DNA of 39,108 nt. Source: a virus. The DNA lies in IMG/VR virus record IMGVR_UViG_3300029892_000197, positions 1 to 39,108 of that record. The stretch is one strand, 5' to 3'. Under the pieces are notes generated by a model. That model saw nothing but the letters and a program-made list of their open reading frames with translations, did not search any database and was not told the DNA's origin. A program made the position numbers and the translations under genes. Each line of letters opens with the position of its first letter. Position 1 is the first letter of the stretch. Positions 15,089 through 22,876 of the stretch are shown here, piece after piece.

Positions 15089-15116
15089 CGGGGCGGCAGC
15101 GAGTGTCGCCGCCCCG
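15089..15116. other. GC-rich hairpin after the DUF3489 gene
   Basis: CGGGGCGGC (15089-15097) pairs perfectly with GCCGCCCCG (15108-15116) around a 10-nt loop, and a T7 run precedes it on the plus strand (15082-15088). For transcripts of the minus-strand DUF3489 gene the run would be A7 after the hairpin, which does not fit an intrinsic terminator; on the plus strand the T tract comes before the hairpin. It may still stall or stabilise the transcript end. Confidence 0.6.
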
Positions 15117-15122
15117 TCTCGA

Positions 15123-15677
15123 TCAGACGATCCGGTAGATGCGCTCGCTCCCTTCAGGCTTCTCGGACGCAAGGTTGAGCCCGAGTTTCTTCTTGAAGGC
15201 ACCGGCAAAGGTGCCGCGCACCGTGTGCGCCTGCCAGCCGGTGGTCGCGCAGATCTGGCTGATGGTGGCCCCCTCGGGGCGCTGCAGCATCTGGATCACC
15301 GTTGCCTGCTTGCTATTCTCGCGGGTGCGGGGCTTGCCCTCGACGCCGACCTTGAGCAGTCGCTGGGCGGCGGCTTGTTTCTCTTGCGTCCAGTTAGCCT
15401 CAGCGACCGACACGGCGGCCTCGACCTCGGGGTCGGGATGAGTGGTGGCAGGTGCCGGCAGGTCGCGCCCAAGGGCCACGTAACCCTCGGCGGCGACGAA
15501 GTAGTTGTGCTGGCCGTCGCGGGTGATAAGGGCCTTGTTGAACAAGCCCTGGATCACTTTGTGCCGGGCACCGCCCTTCACATTCTCGGGAAACCAGACG
15601 ATCTGGCCGTTGGTCTGGTCGATGGCGTGTTCGAGGATGTCGTACTGGGTCGTGCTGAGTGTAATGCGGGTGGTCAT
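15123..15677 (-). CDS. DUF3489 family HTH protein
   Basis: This 184-residue protein ends in a DUF3489 domain (about 120-184): TVIQMLQRPEGATISQICAT, then WQAHTVRGTFAGAFKKKLGL, a winged-helix-like DNA-binding fold. The N-terminal 75 residues resemble a second small winged domain (LSTTQYDILEHAIDQTNGQI, then KALITRDGQHNYFVAAEGY). It is probably a regulator, possibly of this minus-strand cluster. The ATG at 15677 has AGGAGA about 6 bp upstream; the frame to 16112 is overlapped by the next gene. It is co-transcribed with the gene at 15704-15952. Confidence 0.85.
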   Translation of the reverse strand: MTTRITLSTTQYDILEHAIDQTNGQIVWFPENVKGGARHKVIQGLFNKALITRDGQHNYFVAAEGYVALGRDLPAPATTHPDPEVEAAVSVAEANWTQEKQAAAQRLLKVGVEGKPRTRENSKQATVIQMLQRPEGATISQICATTGWQAHTVRGTFAGAFKKKLGLNLASEKPEGSERIYRIV

Positions 15678-15703
15678 GGTGATCTCCTGGTGGTGGGTGG
15701 TGT

Positions 15704-15952
15704 TCAGTCTTCGAGGACGATGCGTCCGTCGAGGGTGATCCAGAGGCGGGCATCCTCGATCGTGGCCATCTCGCGCGTCTCGCGGCCGGTAGACATCCAG
15801 ACGCCGTCTTTGCCCGTGTAGGTGTAGGTCTTGCCGTCGTGGATGACCTCGACCGGCAGGTTCTGGTGAAACTCGACATCGACGTTCATCCAGCCGCGCA
15901 GGCGATGGTTGGTATCGATGACTTTGGCCTCGACGGTCTGTTTGCCGTTCAT
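15704..15952 (-). CDS. Small phage accessory protein, function unknown
   Basis: This 82-residue protein is beta-rich (WMNVDVEFHQNLPVEVIHDG, GKTYTYTGKDGVWMSTG) and ends ITLDGRIVLED. No family was recognised. The ATG at 15952 follows GAGGAGC at about 7 bp, with repeat copy 3 about 35 bp upstream. It is the first gene of a two-gene unit with the DUF3489 gene, 26 bp apart. The longer frame to 16066 would cross the repeat and is not favoured. Confidence 0.7.
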   Translation of the reverse strand: MNGKQTVEAKVIDTNHRLRGWMNVDVEFHQNLPVEVIHDGKTYTYTGKDGVWMSTGRETREMATIEDARLWITLDGRIVLED

Positions 15953-15985
15953 GCTCTGCTCCTCGCGTGTGGTGATGGTGATTGC

Positions 15986-16016
15986 ATGAACGCGCTGTTC
16001 TGGAGGAAAGCCAAGC
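15986..16016 (-). promoter_or_regulatory. Upstream repeat, copy 3
   Basis: This is a 31-bp copy of the repeat core. It keeps the outer blocks of copies 1 and 2 (ATGAACGCGCTGTT and AAAGCCAAGC on the plus strand) and differs in the seven bases between them. It lies in the 112-bp gap between the divergent minus-strand cluster and the terminase operon. Confidence 0.7.
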
Positions 16017-16064
16017 TCTGAATCGCAACGTTGGAGAACATCTGCGATGGGCTTGATGTAGATC

Positions 16065-16613
16065 ATGGGTCTGTCGATACGCGCTTACGCCCGGCATCGC
16101 GGCGTCTCTCACGTGGCGGTCAAGAAGGCGATCGATAGCGGCCGCATCACGCCCGGGCCCGATGGCACGATCGAGCCGAACCGGGCCGATCTAGAGTGGG
16201 CACAGAACACGGTGTCGGCTAGGAAGCCCACCTCGGGCAAGGCAACACCCGCCGCATCCGAACCGCCTCGCACACGGACGATCGAGCCAGCAGAGCCATC
16301 TGCACCGGTACTCTCAACCGGCGGCACCTCGCTGCTGCAGGCCAGAACCGTGAACGAAGTGGTCAAGGCGCAGACCAACAAGGTGCGCCTGGCCCAACTC
16401 AAGGGCGATCTGGTCGACCGGGCCCAGGCGATTGCCCATGTATTCCGGCTGGCGAGGACTGAGCGTGACGCTTGGCTCAACTGGCCGGCGCGCATCTCCG
16501 CGCAGATGGCCGCCAAACTGGAGATCGACGCCCACGAACTGCATGTGGCCCTCGAATCCGCCGTGCGCGATCACCTGATCGAACTTGGCGAACTGCGGGC
16601 CCGGGTGGACTGA
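16065..16613 (+). CDS. Terminase small subunit
   Basis: This 182-residue protein has an N-terminal winged helix (about 4-50: SIRAYARHRGVSHVAVKKAI, IEPNRADLEW) like lambda Nu1-type DNA recognition domains, a Pro/Ser/Thr-rich linker (about 52-95), and a helical C-terminal oligomerisation region with NEVVKAQTNKVRLAQLKGDL and LIELGELRARVD. It would recognise the packaging site and recruit the large subunit encoded next. The ATG at 16065 is forced by a stop just upstream; its ribosome binding site is weak. The next start overlaps its stop (TGATG). Confidence 0.85.
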   Translation: MGLSIRAYARHRGVSHVAVKKAIDSGRITPGPDGTIEPNRADLEWAQNTVSARKPTSGKATPAASEPPRTRTIEPAEPSAPVLSTGGTSLLQARTVNEVVKAQTNKVRLAQLKGDLVDRAQAIAHVFRLARTERDAWLNWPARISAQMAAKLEIDAHELHVALESAVRDHLIELGELRARVD

Positions 16614-18598
16614 TGGAACTGGAAGACTACGAAGGCGCGCTCGACATCGAACGTGCCTGGCGGGAGGGGCTCGTCCCGGATCCGTTGCTGTCGGTATCGG
16701 AGTGGTCCGACCGGCATCGCATGCTCTCCTCGAAAGCCTCCTCGGAACCGGGGCGCTGGCGGACTAGCCGCACGCCGTATCTGAAGGAGATCATGGATTG
16801 TTTGTCGCCGACCTCAGCGGTCGAGCGGGTGGTGTTCATGAAGGCGGCCCAACTGGGTGCCACCGAAATGGGATCGAACTGGATCGGCTACGTGATTCAC
16901 CACGCCCCCGGTCCGATGATGGCGGTGTGGCCGACAGTGGAAATGGCCAAGCGCAACTCCAAGCAGCGGATCGACCCGCTGATCGATGAGTCGCCCATCC
17001 TCAAGGAACTGATTGCACCCGCCAGGAGCCGGGACTCCGGCAACACCATCCTGGCGAAGGAATTCCGGGGCGGCGTGCTGGTGATGACCGGGGCCAACAG
17101 CGCGGTCGGCCTGCGCTCGATGCCGGTGCGCTACCTGTTCCTCGACGAGGTTGATGGTTATCCCCTCGACGTCGATGGCGAGGGCAATGCGGTGGCGCTG
17201 GCCGAGGCCCGAACCCGGACGTTCTCCCGGCGCAAAATCTTCATCGTATCGACGCCGACGATTGCCGGTGTCAGCACCATCGAACGGGAGTACGAAGCCT
17301 CCGACCAGCGGCGCTTCTTTGTGCCGTGTCCGCACTGTGGGCACCGGCAATGGCTGCGCTTTGAGCAACTGCGCTGGGAGCGTAATGAATCCGGCACCTT
17401 CCCGGAAACGGCGGCCTACGTCTGCGAGTCCTGCGAGGTGCCGATCCCGGAGCATCACAAGACCTGGATGCTGGAGCATGGCGAGTGGCGCGCCATGGTG
17501 GAAAAATCGGCCGAAGGCAGCAACAAGACGGCCGGCTTCCACCTGTCGAGCCTATACAGCCCGATCGGCTGGCGGTCGTGGCGGGACATCGCCATGGCCT
17601 GGGAGCGTGCCATCAGCAAGGAGTCCGGGTCGTCGGCCGAGATCAAGACCTTCAAGAACACCGAACTCGGTGAGACCTGGGTCGAGGAAGGCGAAGCGCC
17701 CGACTGGCAGCGCTTGCTGGAACGCCGCGAGGACTACCGGATCGGGACCATTCCAGTTGGTGGCCTGCTGCTGACTGCCGGTGCCGACGTGCAGAAGGAT
17801 CGCATCGAAGTGTCGATATGGGCCTTCGGCCGAGGTAAGGAATCCTGGCTGGTTGAGCACCGCGTACTCATGGGCGACACTGCCCGCGACGAGGTGTGGA
17901 AAACACTGGCCGGCGTACTGCGGGAAACCTGGACGCATGAGACTGGCTGCCAGCTTGGACTAGGTCGTCTAGCACTGGATACCGGTTTCGCGACGCAGGA
18001 AGCCTATGCGTTTGTCCGGGGTGTGCGCGACCCGCGTCTGATGGCCGTCAAGGGTGTAGCCCGGGGAGCAGCACTGATCGGCACGCCGACGGCGGTGGAT
18101 GCCACCACCGGCGGCAAGAAACTGCGCCGGGGGATAAAAGTGTTCTCGGTGGCCGGAGGTATCGCCAAGCTCGAGTTCTACAACAACCTGCGCAAGTCCC
18201 CGGAGGTCGCCGAAGATGGGGTCACGATCCGTTACCCCACCGGCTTTGTCCATCTGCCCAAGGTCGATGCCGAGTACCTGCAGCAACTGTGTGCCGAGCA
18301 GCTGGTGACCCGGCGTGACCGGAACGGCTTTGCCATCCGCGAGTGGCAGAAGATGCGGGAGCGCAATGAAGCATTGGACTGCTACGTCTATGCCCGGGCC
18401 GCTGCGGCAGCCTCCGGCCTCGATCGCTTCGAGGATCGCCATTGGCGTGAACTGGAAAAGCAACTCGGGATCGCAACTGCAGATCCTCCTGAATCACCTG
18501 ACACAAACGATATCGAGGCCACCCATAGCGGTGGCCTCGCTGTTTCTGGCGTCCGCAAACCTGGCCGTCAATTGATCCGCAGCCGTTGGCTGACATAA
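16613..18598 (+). CDS. Terminase large subunit, lambda gpA family
   Basis: This 661-residue packaging motor has an N-terminal ATPase with a FMKAAQLGATEMG segment near residue 80 and Walker B YLFLDEVDGY near 175. A cysteine-rich insertion follows (CPHCGH near 240, CESCE near 280). The C-terminal nuclease domain has GADVQKDRIEV (about 388) and LALDTGFATQEAY (about 453). Gene order and motifs match the gpA-like family, which usually cuts at cos sites. The ATG at 16613 overlaps the small-subunit stop; the frame upstream to 16472 is a read-through of that gene. Confidence 0.95.
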   Translation: MELEDYEGALDIERAWREGLVPDPLLSVSEWSDRHRMLSSKASSEPGRWRTSRTPYLKEIMDCLSPTSAVERVVFMKAAQLGATEMGSNWIGYVIHHAPGPMMAVWPTVEMAKRNSKQRIDPLIDESPILKELIAPARSRDSGNTILAKEFRGGVLVMTGANSAVGLRSMPVRYLFLDEVDGYPLDVDGEGNAVALAEARTRTFSRRKIFIVSTPTIAGVSTIEREYEASDQRRFFVPCPHCGHRQWLRFEQLRWERNESGTFPETAAYVCESCEVPIPEHHKTWMLEHGEWRAMVEKSAEGSNKTAGFHLSSLYSPIGWRSWRDIAMAWERAISKESGSSAEIKTFKNTELGETWVEEGEAPDWQRLLERREDYRIGTIPVGGLLLTAGADVQKDRIEVSIWAFGRGKESWLVEHRVLMGDTARDEVWKTLAGVLRETWTHETGCQLGLGRLALDTGFATQEAYAFVRGVRDPRLMAVKGVARGAALIGTPTAVDATTGGKKLRRGIKVFSVAGGIAKLEFYNNLRKSPEVAEDGVTIRYPTGFVHLPKVDAEYLQQLCAEQLVTRRDRNGFAIREWQKMRERNEALDCYVYARAAAAASGLDRFEDRHWRELEKQLGIATADPPESPDTNDIEATHSGGLAVSGVRKPGRQLIRSRWLT

Positions 18599-18610
18599 CT
18601 GGAGTAACTC

Positions 18611-19102
18611 ATGAGCCTGCAAACCCAACTCAATAGCTTCGTCCTCCGCGTTGCCGAGGAATTCAATACCGTCAAAGGCCGTACCGGCACCCTGACGGCC
18701 CTGACGACGACAGACAAGTCGAGTCTTGTCGCCGCCATCAACGAACTCAAGGCCGCAATTGTCACGGCGGTCATGATCGATGACATGCAGGTGTCGACCA
18801 CGACGACCTATTCGTCGAACAAGGTGGTCACCTTGCTCGATGCCCTCAAGGCGGACATCCTGGGTGGGGCCGACCCGGCCTACGACACGCTGCTGGAACT
18901 CCAGCAGGCCTTGCAGAACGATCAGTCCGGTATCGCCGCTCTGACATCGGCTATCGACAAGCGCGTCCGCTTCGATGCTGCACAGACGCTCACCGTCCTG
19001 GAGCAACAGCAGGCCAGGACCAACATCGGTGCGGTGGCTGCAACTGATATTGGCGACGTTGCGACCGACTTTGTCGCAATCTTCGAAGCCGCCCTGGTGT
19101 AA
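18611..19102 (+). CDS. Fibre-like virion protein
   Basis: This 163-residue protein is helical and heptad-like at its N terminus, with a TLTALTTTDKSSLVAAINEL segment typical of repeats in phage tail fibres and neck or head appendages, and a C-terminal DAAQTLTVLEQQQARTNIGA segment often found before fibre tips. It is very likely a trimeric virion appendage, but its site on the particle is unknown. It lies between terminase and the gpW-like gene, outside the usual fibre region. GGAG precedes the ATG at 18611. The N terminus resembles that of the next gene. Confidence 0.7.
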   Translation: MSLQTQLNSFVLRVAEEFNTVKGRTGTLTALTTTDKSSLVAAINELKAAIVTAVMIDDMQVSTTTTYSSNKVVTLLDALKADILGGADPAYDTLLELQQALQNDQSGIAALTSAIDKRVRFDAAQTLTVLEQQQARTNIGAVAATDIGDVATDFVAIFEAALV

Positions 19103-19105
19103 GGC

Positions 19106-19498
19106 ATGAGCCTCGCATCGCAACTCTCTGTGCTGGCCAGCCGCATCGGCAACGAGATCAAGGGGCTGATCCGTCCCGATCACCCCGGACTCGCGCGTGC
19201 CTGGGTCAACTTCGGCTACGCGAATGGGTCGGTGCAACTACGTGCCGCCCACAACGTGGCGTCCGTGACCCGTCTGGCCACTGGCCGATACCGCATCGCT
19301 TTTGTGACCGCGATGCCCGATACGGGGTACTGCTGGGTGGCCACCGGGCGCAGCAATACGAACAGCGGCACCGTTCGCTTCGCTTCCGCACGTGGAACCA
19401 CAGACAACAAGGTGGAGGCCGGGCTGGAGATCGTCTGTACATCCTCGTCGGGGTCGCTGGCCGACTCCCCTGAGATCAGCCTGGTCGTGTTCCGGTGA
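19106..19498 (+). CDS. Fibre tip or receptor-binding-like virion protein
   Basis: This 130-residue protein has a short heptad-like N terminus (MSLASQLSVLASRIGNEIKG) followed by a beta-rich domain with RAWVNFGYANGSVQL, TRLATGRYRIAFVTAMPDTG and SLVVFR at the end. The pattern is that of C-terminal domains of phage tail fibres and tailspikes. It starts three bases after the previous stop with a weak ribosome binding site and overlaps the gpW-like start. I infer an exposed adhesin or decoration on the head or neck. Confidence 0.65.
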   Translation: MSLASQLSVLASRIGNEIKGLIRPDHPGLARAWVNFGYANGSVQLRAAHNVASVTRLATGRYRIAFVTAMPDTGYCWVATGRSNTNSGTVRFASARGTTDNKVEAGLEIVCTSSSGSLADSPEISLVVFR

Positions 19499-19725
19499 GC
19501 ACACCGACTTATACCGAGGCCCAGTTGCAGGCCCTGCGCGACGCACTGGCCAAGGGAGAGAAGCGCGTGACCTTCGGTGACAAGACCGTCGAATACCGTT
19601 CGATCGATGAGCTTACGGCGGCGATCCATGAGGTCGAAGTGGCGTTGCACAAGGATGCCGTGACGACCGGACTGATTCCGCGTGCCGCCCGGCAGATCCG
19701 CATCACCACGGCGAAGGGGTTCTGA
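19495..19725 (+). CDS. gpW-like head-tail joining protein
   Basis: This 76-residue protein matches the lambda gpW family in size and pattern: an N-terminal helix (YTEAQLQALRDALAKGEKRV), a small hairpin (FGDKTVEYRSIDEL) and a second helix (TAAIHEVEVAL). gpW is added to filled heads and makes the platform for FII and the tail. The start is GTG 19495, overlapping the previous stop; no ATG is available. It comes just before the portal, as in lambda. Confidence 0.85.
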   Translation: MSTPTYTEAQLQALRDALAKGEKRVTFGDKTVEYRSIDELTAAIHEVEVALHKDAVTTGLIPRAARQIRITTAKGF

Positions 19726-21216
19726 ATGGGCTGGATAAAACGCATCTCGCGCCGCATGTTCGGCGGTAACCCGCTGCACGAGGCCGCTGGTGCCGGTCGG
19801 CGTTCGTTTGCCTGGCTGCCGAGCAATCCGGGTGCCGTCGCGGCAATGACCGCAACCCAGACGGAACTGCGCACCAAGAGCCGTGACCTGGTCAGGAGAA
19901 ATGCCTGGGCCAACGCCGCTCTGGAATCCTATGTCGCCAATGCCATCGGCACCGGTATCAAACCGCAGTCGCTGGTCGCGGACCCGACCATCCGTGAGCG
20001 GATCCAGGCCTTGTGGCGCGACTGGACCCTGGATGCCGATGCGGCGGGCCTGACCGACTTCTACGGACTGCAGGCGCTGGCCTGCCGCGCTATGCTCGAA
20101 GGCGGTGAAGCGCTTATTCGTATCCGCTACCGCCGTAAGGAGGATGGTCTGGCCGTGGCGCTGCAATTGCAGGTGCTGGAACCGGAGCATCTGCCGGTGA
20201 CGCTCAACACCACGGCAGAGAACGGCAATGTGATCCGCGCTGGCATCGAGTTCGATCGCCTCGGTCGGCGCGTGGCCTACCACCTCTATCGCACCCATCC
20301 CGAAGATGGTGCCCTGGCCCCGATGTCCGGCAATGGCGGCATGGAAACCGCGCGAATCGATGCCAGCGAAATCCTGCATCTATTCCGCCCGTTGCGCCCG
20401 GGCCAGATCCGGGGCGAACCGTGGCTCGCGCGTGCCCTGGTCAAGCTCAATGAGCTAGACCAGTACGATGATGCCGAACTGGTGCGCAAGAAGACCGCCG
20501 CCATGTTCGCCGGCTTCATCACTCGTCTAGCCCCCGAAGACAACCTGATGGGCGAAGGCTCGGCCGACCCCAACGGCGTGGCGCTGGCTGGGCTGGAACC
20601 GGGCACCTTGCAGATCCTGGAGCCGGGTGAGGACGTGAAATTCTCGCAGCCGGCCGATGTCGGCGCGAGTTATGCCGAGTTCCTGCGCATGCAGTTCCGG
20701 GCGGTCGCCGCCGCTATGGGCGTGACTTACGAACAACTGACCGGGGATCTCACCCAGGTTAATTACTCCTCGATCCGAGCTGGACTCCTTGAGTTCCGCC
20801 GCCGCTGCGAAGCACTCCAGCATGGCGTGATCGTCCATCAACTGTGCCGGCCAATCTGGCAGGCTTTCATCGAACAGGCCGTACTTGAAGGGGCGCTGTC
20901 GCTGCCGGGCTATGCCCGGGGCGGCCAGGCCCAGCGGCGCGCATACCTGGCGGTGAAGTGGATTCCCCAAGGCTGGCAGTGGGTGGATCCGCAGAAGGAG
21001 TTCAACGCCATGCTGACGGCGATGCGTGCCGGTCTGCTGTCGCGCTCCGAGGCGATCTCGTCCTTCGGCTACGACGCCGAGGATGTCGATCGCGAGATTG
21101 CAGCGGATAACGCCCGGGCGGATGCCCTCGGCCTCGTGTTCGAGTCCGATCCCCGCCATGACCTGGGGACTGCGCAAGCGGTCCCTGTCGCTCCCGACAA
21201 TCCGGAGAACCCCTGA
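19726..21216 (+). CDS. Portal protein, lambda gpB family
   Basis: This 496-residue protein has the lambda-type portal pattern: LVRRNAWANAALESYVANAI near the N terminus, LQVLEPEHLP, FDRLGRRVAYHLYRTHPED, EILHLFRPLRPGQIRGEPWL, and the conserved GVTYEQLTGDLTQVNYSSIR (about 335-355) followed by GLLEFRR. It forms the dodecameric ring through which DNA is packaged and to which the connector proteins bind. The start follows the gpW stop directly. The order gpW, portal, protease is that of lambda. Confidence 0.95.
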   Translation: MGWIKRISRRMFGGNPLHEAAGAGRRSFAWLPSNPGAVAAMTATQTELRTKSRDLVRRNAWANAALESYVANAIGTGIKPQSLVADPTIRERIQALWRDWTLDADAAGLTDFYGLQALACRAMLEGGEALIRIRYRRKEDGLAVALQLQVLEPEHLPVTLNTTAENGNVIRAGIEFDRLGRRVAYHLYRTHPEDGALAPMSGNGGMETARIDASEILHLFRPLRPGQIRGEPWLARALVKLNELDQYDDAELVRKKTAAMFAGFITRLAPEDNLMGEGSADPNGVALAGLEPGTLQILEPGEDVKFSQPADVGASYAEFLRMQFRAVAAAMGVTYEQLTGDLTQVNYSSIRAGLLEFRRRCEALQHGVIVHQLCRPIWQAFIEQAVLEGALSLPGYARGGQAQRRAYLAVKWIPQGWQWVDPQKEFNAMLTAMRAGLLSRSEAISSFGYDAEDVDREIAADNARADALGLVFESDPRHDLGTAQAVPVAPDNPENP

Positions 21217-21217
21217 C

Positions 21218-22483
21218 ATGAATCTGCCTCACCTTGCGTCCCGTCTCTACGGAACGCCGCTTCTGCTCGCCCGTGCCAAGCTGGATGTGATCCTCTCCGT
21301 GCTAGGCGAACGGGTCAATTGGCCAGAGTCAGACCTGGCCACGCCAACCATTCAGAAGCGGCCGTCGATCGATGCCCCAGTAGGAATCGCCGTGATTCCG
21401 GTGGTCGGCTCGCTGGTGCGACGTACTGTGGGACTGGACCCGGCCTCCGGCTTCACGTCCTACGCCGAGATCGCCGGCATGGTCGATGCCGCACTTTCAG
21501 ATCCCTCGGTCGAGGGCATCGTTCTCGATATCGACTCCCCCGGTGGTGAAGCAGGCGGCGTCTTCGAACTCGGCGAGCGGATCCGTGCTGCCGATGCCAT
21601 CAAGCCGGTCTGGGCGGTATCCGCCGATTCCGCATTCTCGGCAGCCTATGCGATTGGCTGCTCGGCCTCGCGCCTGATGGTCAGCCGCACAGGCGGCGTC
21701 GGTTCTATTGGCGTGATCGCCATGCATGTCGATCAGACCGCCCGTGATGCGCAGCAAGGCTATCGCTACACACCGATCACGGCCGGGGATCACAAGAACG
21801 ACTTCTCTCCCCACGAAAAACTCACCCCCGACGCCCATGCCCGTCTGCAGGCCGAGGTTGATCGACTGTATGGCCTGTTCGTCGATCACGTTGCCGCCAT
21901 GCGCCGACTCGATGTCGATGCCGTGCGTGCGACCGAAGCCGGCATCTATTTCGGCCAGGACGCCGTAGCCAGTGGCCTAGCCGATGGAATCGGCAGTCTC
22001 GATGTCGTGCTTTCCGATTTCAGCAGTTTTCTGGTGGCTCGCCGGGCGCGCGGCCACGCGGTTTCTGGTTCCACGCGCTCACTGGTTGCAACCCCTTCAA
22101 CGCTCATGGAGAACACAAGCATGTACACGACTGACCCTGTCCAAACCCCGCAGCTCGATGAACCGGTAAAGGCAACTGATCCTGCCACCGAGCAGAACGA
22201 TAGCGACGAATCCGCTGCAGCCTCGCCTGCTGCCGGAGCGGCACACCCTGATGCCGTAGCCATCGCCGAACTCTGTCAACTTGCCGGCCATCCCGAACTG
22301 ACCGCTGCCTTCCTCGCCGAAGGCGTCTCGGAAGCTCATGTGCGCAAGGCACTGCTGGCCTCCCGGGCCGACAGCCCTGAAATCCGCTCGACGATTGCAC
22401 CGGATGCCGCGATACCTCAGCAATCCCAATCTGCCGCCAATCCCTTGATGGCGGCCGTCAAGAAACTCACCGGAAAGGAATAA
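21218..22483 (+). CDS. S49 family head maturation protease, lambda gpC-like
   Basis: This 421-residue protein is an SppA-like serine protease. The glycine-rich VLDIDSPGGEAGG segment is at about 104-116, the likely nucleophile Ser141 in AFSAAYAIG, and the general base Lys193 in GDHKNDFSP. It would cleave portal and scaffold during prohead maturation. After about residue 300 the sequence changes to an Ala/Asp/Glu/Gln-rich scaffold-like region, as in lambda C/Nu3. The start at 21218 has GGAG (21204-21207) upstream; the longer frame from 21026 overlaps the portal gene. Confidence 0.93.
   Translation: MNLPHLASRLYGTPLLLARAKLDVILSVLGERVNWPESDLATPTIQKRPSIDAPVGIAVIPVVGSLVRRTVGLDPASGFTSYAEIAGMVDAALSDPSVEGIVLDIDSPGGEAGGVFELGERIRAADAIKPVWAVSADSAFSAAYAIGCSASRLMVSRTGGVGSIGVIAMHVDQTARDAQQGYRYTPITAGDHKNDFSPHEKLTPDAHARLQAEVDRLYGLFVDHVAAMRRLDVDAVRATEAGIYFGQDAVASGLADGIGSLDVVLSDFSSFLVARRARGHAVSGSTRSLVATPSTLMENTSMYTTDPVQTPQLDEPVKATDPATEQNDSDESAAASPAAGAAHPDAVAIAELCQLAGHPELTAAFLAEGVSEAHVRKALLASRADSPEIRSTIAPDAAIPQQSQSAANPLMAAVKKLTGKE
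22121..22483 (+). CDS. Nested scaffolding protein, Nu3-like (in-frame in the protease gene)
   Basis: An in-frame internal ATG at 22121 (MYTTDPVQTPQLDEP) is preceded 7 bp upstream by GGAGAA (22108-22113), giving a 120-residue product identical to the protease C terminus. The product is acidic and low-complexity at first, then helical (AVAIAELCQLAGHPELTAAF), as expected for a capsid scaffold. Lambda makes Nu3 in exactly this way from within gene C. The internal translation start is inferred from the sequence; an ATG at 22106 is a weaker alternative. Confidence 0.7.
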   Translation: MYTTDPVQTPQLDEPVKATDPATEQNDSDESAAASPAAGAAHPDAVAIAELCQLAGHPELTAAFLAEGVSEAHVRKALLASRADSPEIRSTIAPDAAIPQQSQSAANPLMAAVKKLTGKE

Positions 22484-22486
22484 GCC

Positions 22487-22864
22487 ATGCCCGTCATCAC
22501 CGAAGGACTCAACCTGGGCGATCTGCTCAAGTACGAAGCCCCCAATCTCTATTCGCGTGACCAGGTCACCGTCGCCGCTGGCCAGAACCTTGTGCTCGGC
22601 ACCGTGGTCGGCATCGACACCACCACGGCCAAGGTCAAGCAGATCGACCCGGCCGCCACCGATGGCACCGAAGTCGCCGTCGGCGTTCTCGCCACCTCGG
22701 TCGACGCCACCCTGATCGATCGCGAGGACGGGATTCTGATTGCCCGTCATGCCGTCGTCGCCGATCACGCCCTGACCTGGCCGGCCGGTATCGCCCCCCT
22801 GGACAAAGCCGCTGCGATCGCCCAACTCAAGGCGGCCGGTGTGCTCGTTCGCCACGCTGTTTAA
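22487..22864 (+). CDS. Head decoration protein, lambda gpD-like
   Basis: This 125-residue protein matches the gpD/SHP group: EGLNLGDLLKYEAPNLYSRD at the N terminus, a central beta-rich region (VTVAAGQNLVLGTVVGID, EVAVGVLATSVDATL), and ARHAVVADHALTWPAG. Such trimers bind and stabilise the expanded capsid. It follows the protease/scaffold gene by 3 bp with AAGGAA upstream and precedes the capsid gene, the lambda order. Confidence 0.92.
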   Translation: MPVITEGLNLGDLLKYEAPNLYSRDQVTVAAGQNLVLGTVVGIDTTTAKVKQIDPAATDGTEVAVGVLATSVDATLIDREDGILIARHAVVADHALTWPAGIAPLDKAAAIAQLKAAGVLVRHAV

Positions 22865-22876
22865 AGGAGTCCTCTC

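Noticed and set aside
15089-15116. Intrinsic terminator for the DUF3489 transcript
   Set aside because: On the minus strand the stem is followed by A residues, not T, so it lacks the U tract of an intrinsic terminator; kept only as a hairpin.
16472-16612. N-terminal extension of the terminase large subunit
   Set aside because: It lies inside the small-subunit gene in another frame and is Arg-rich; the ATG at 16613 gives the family N terminus.
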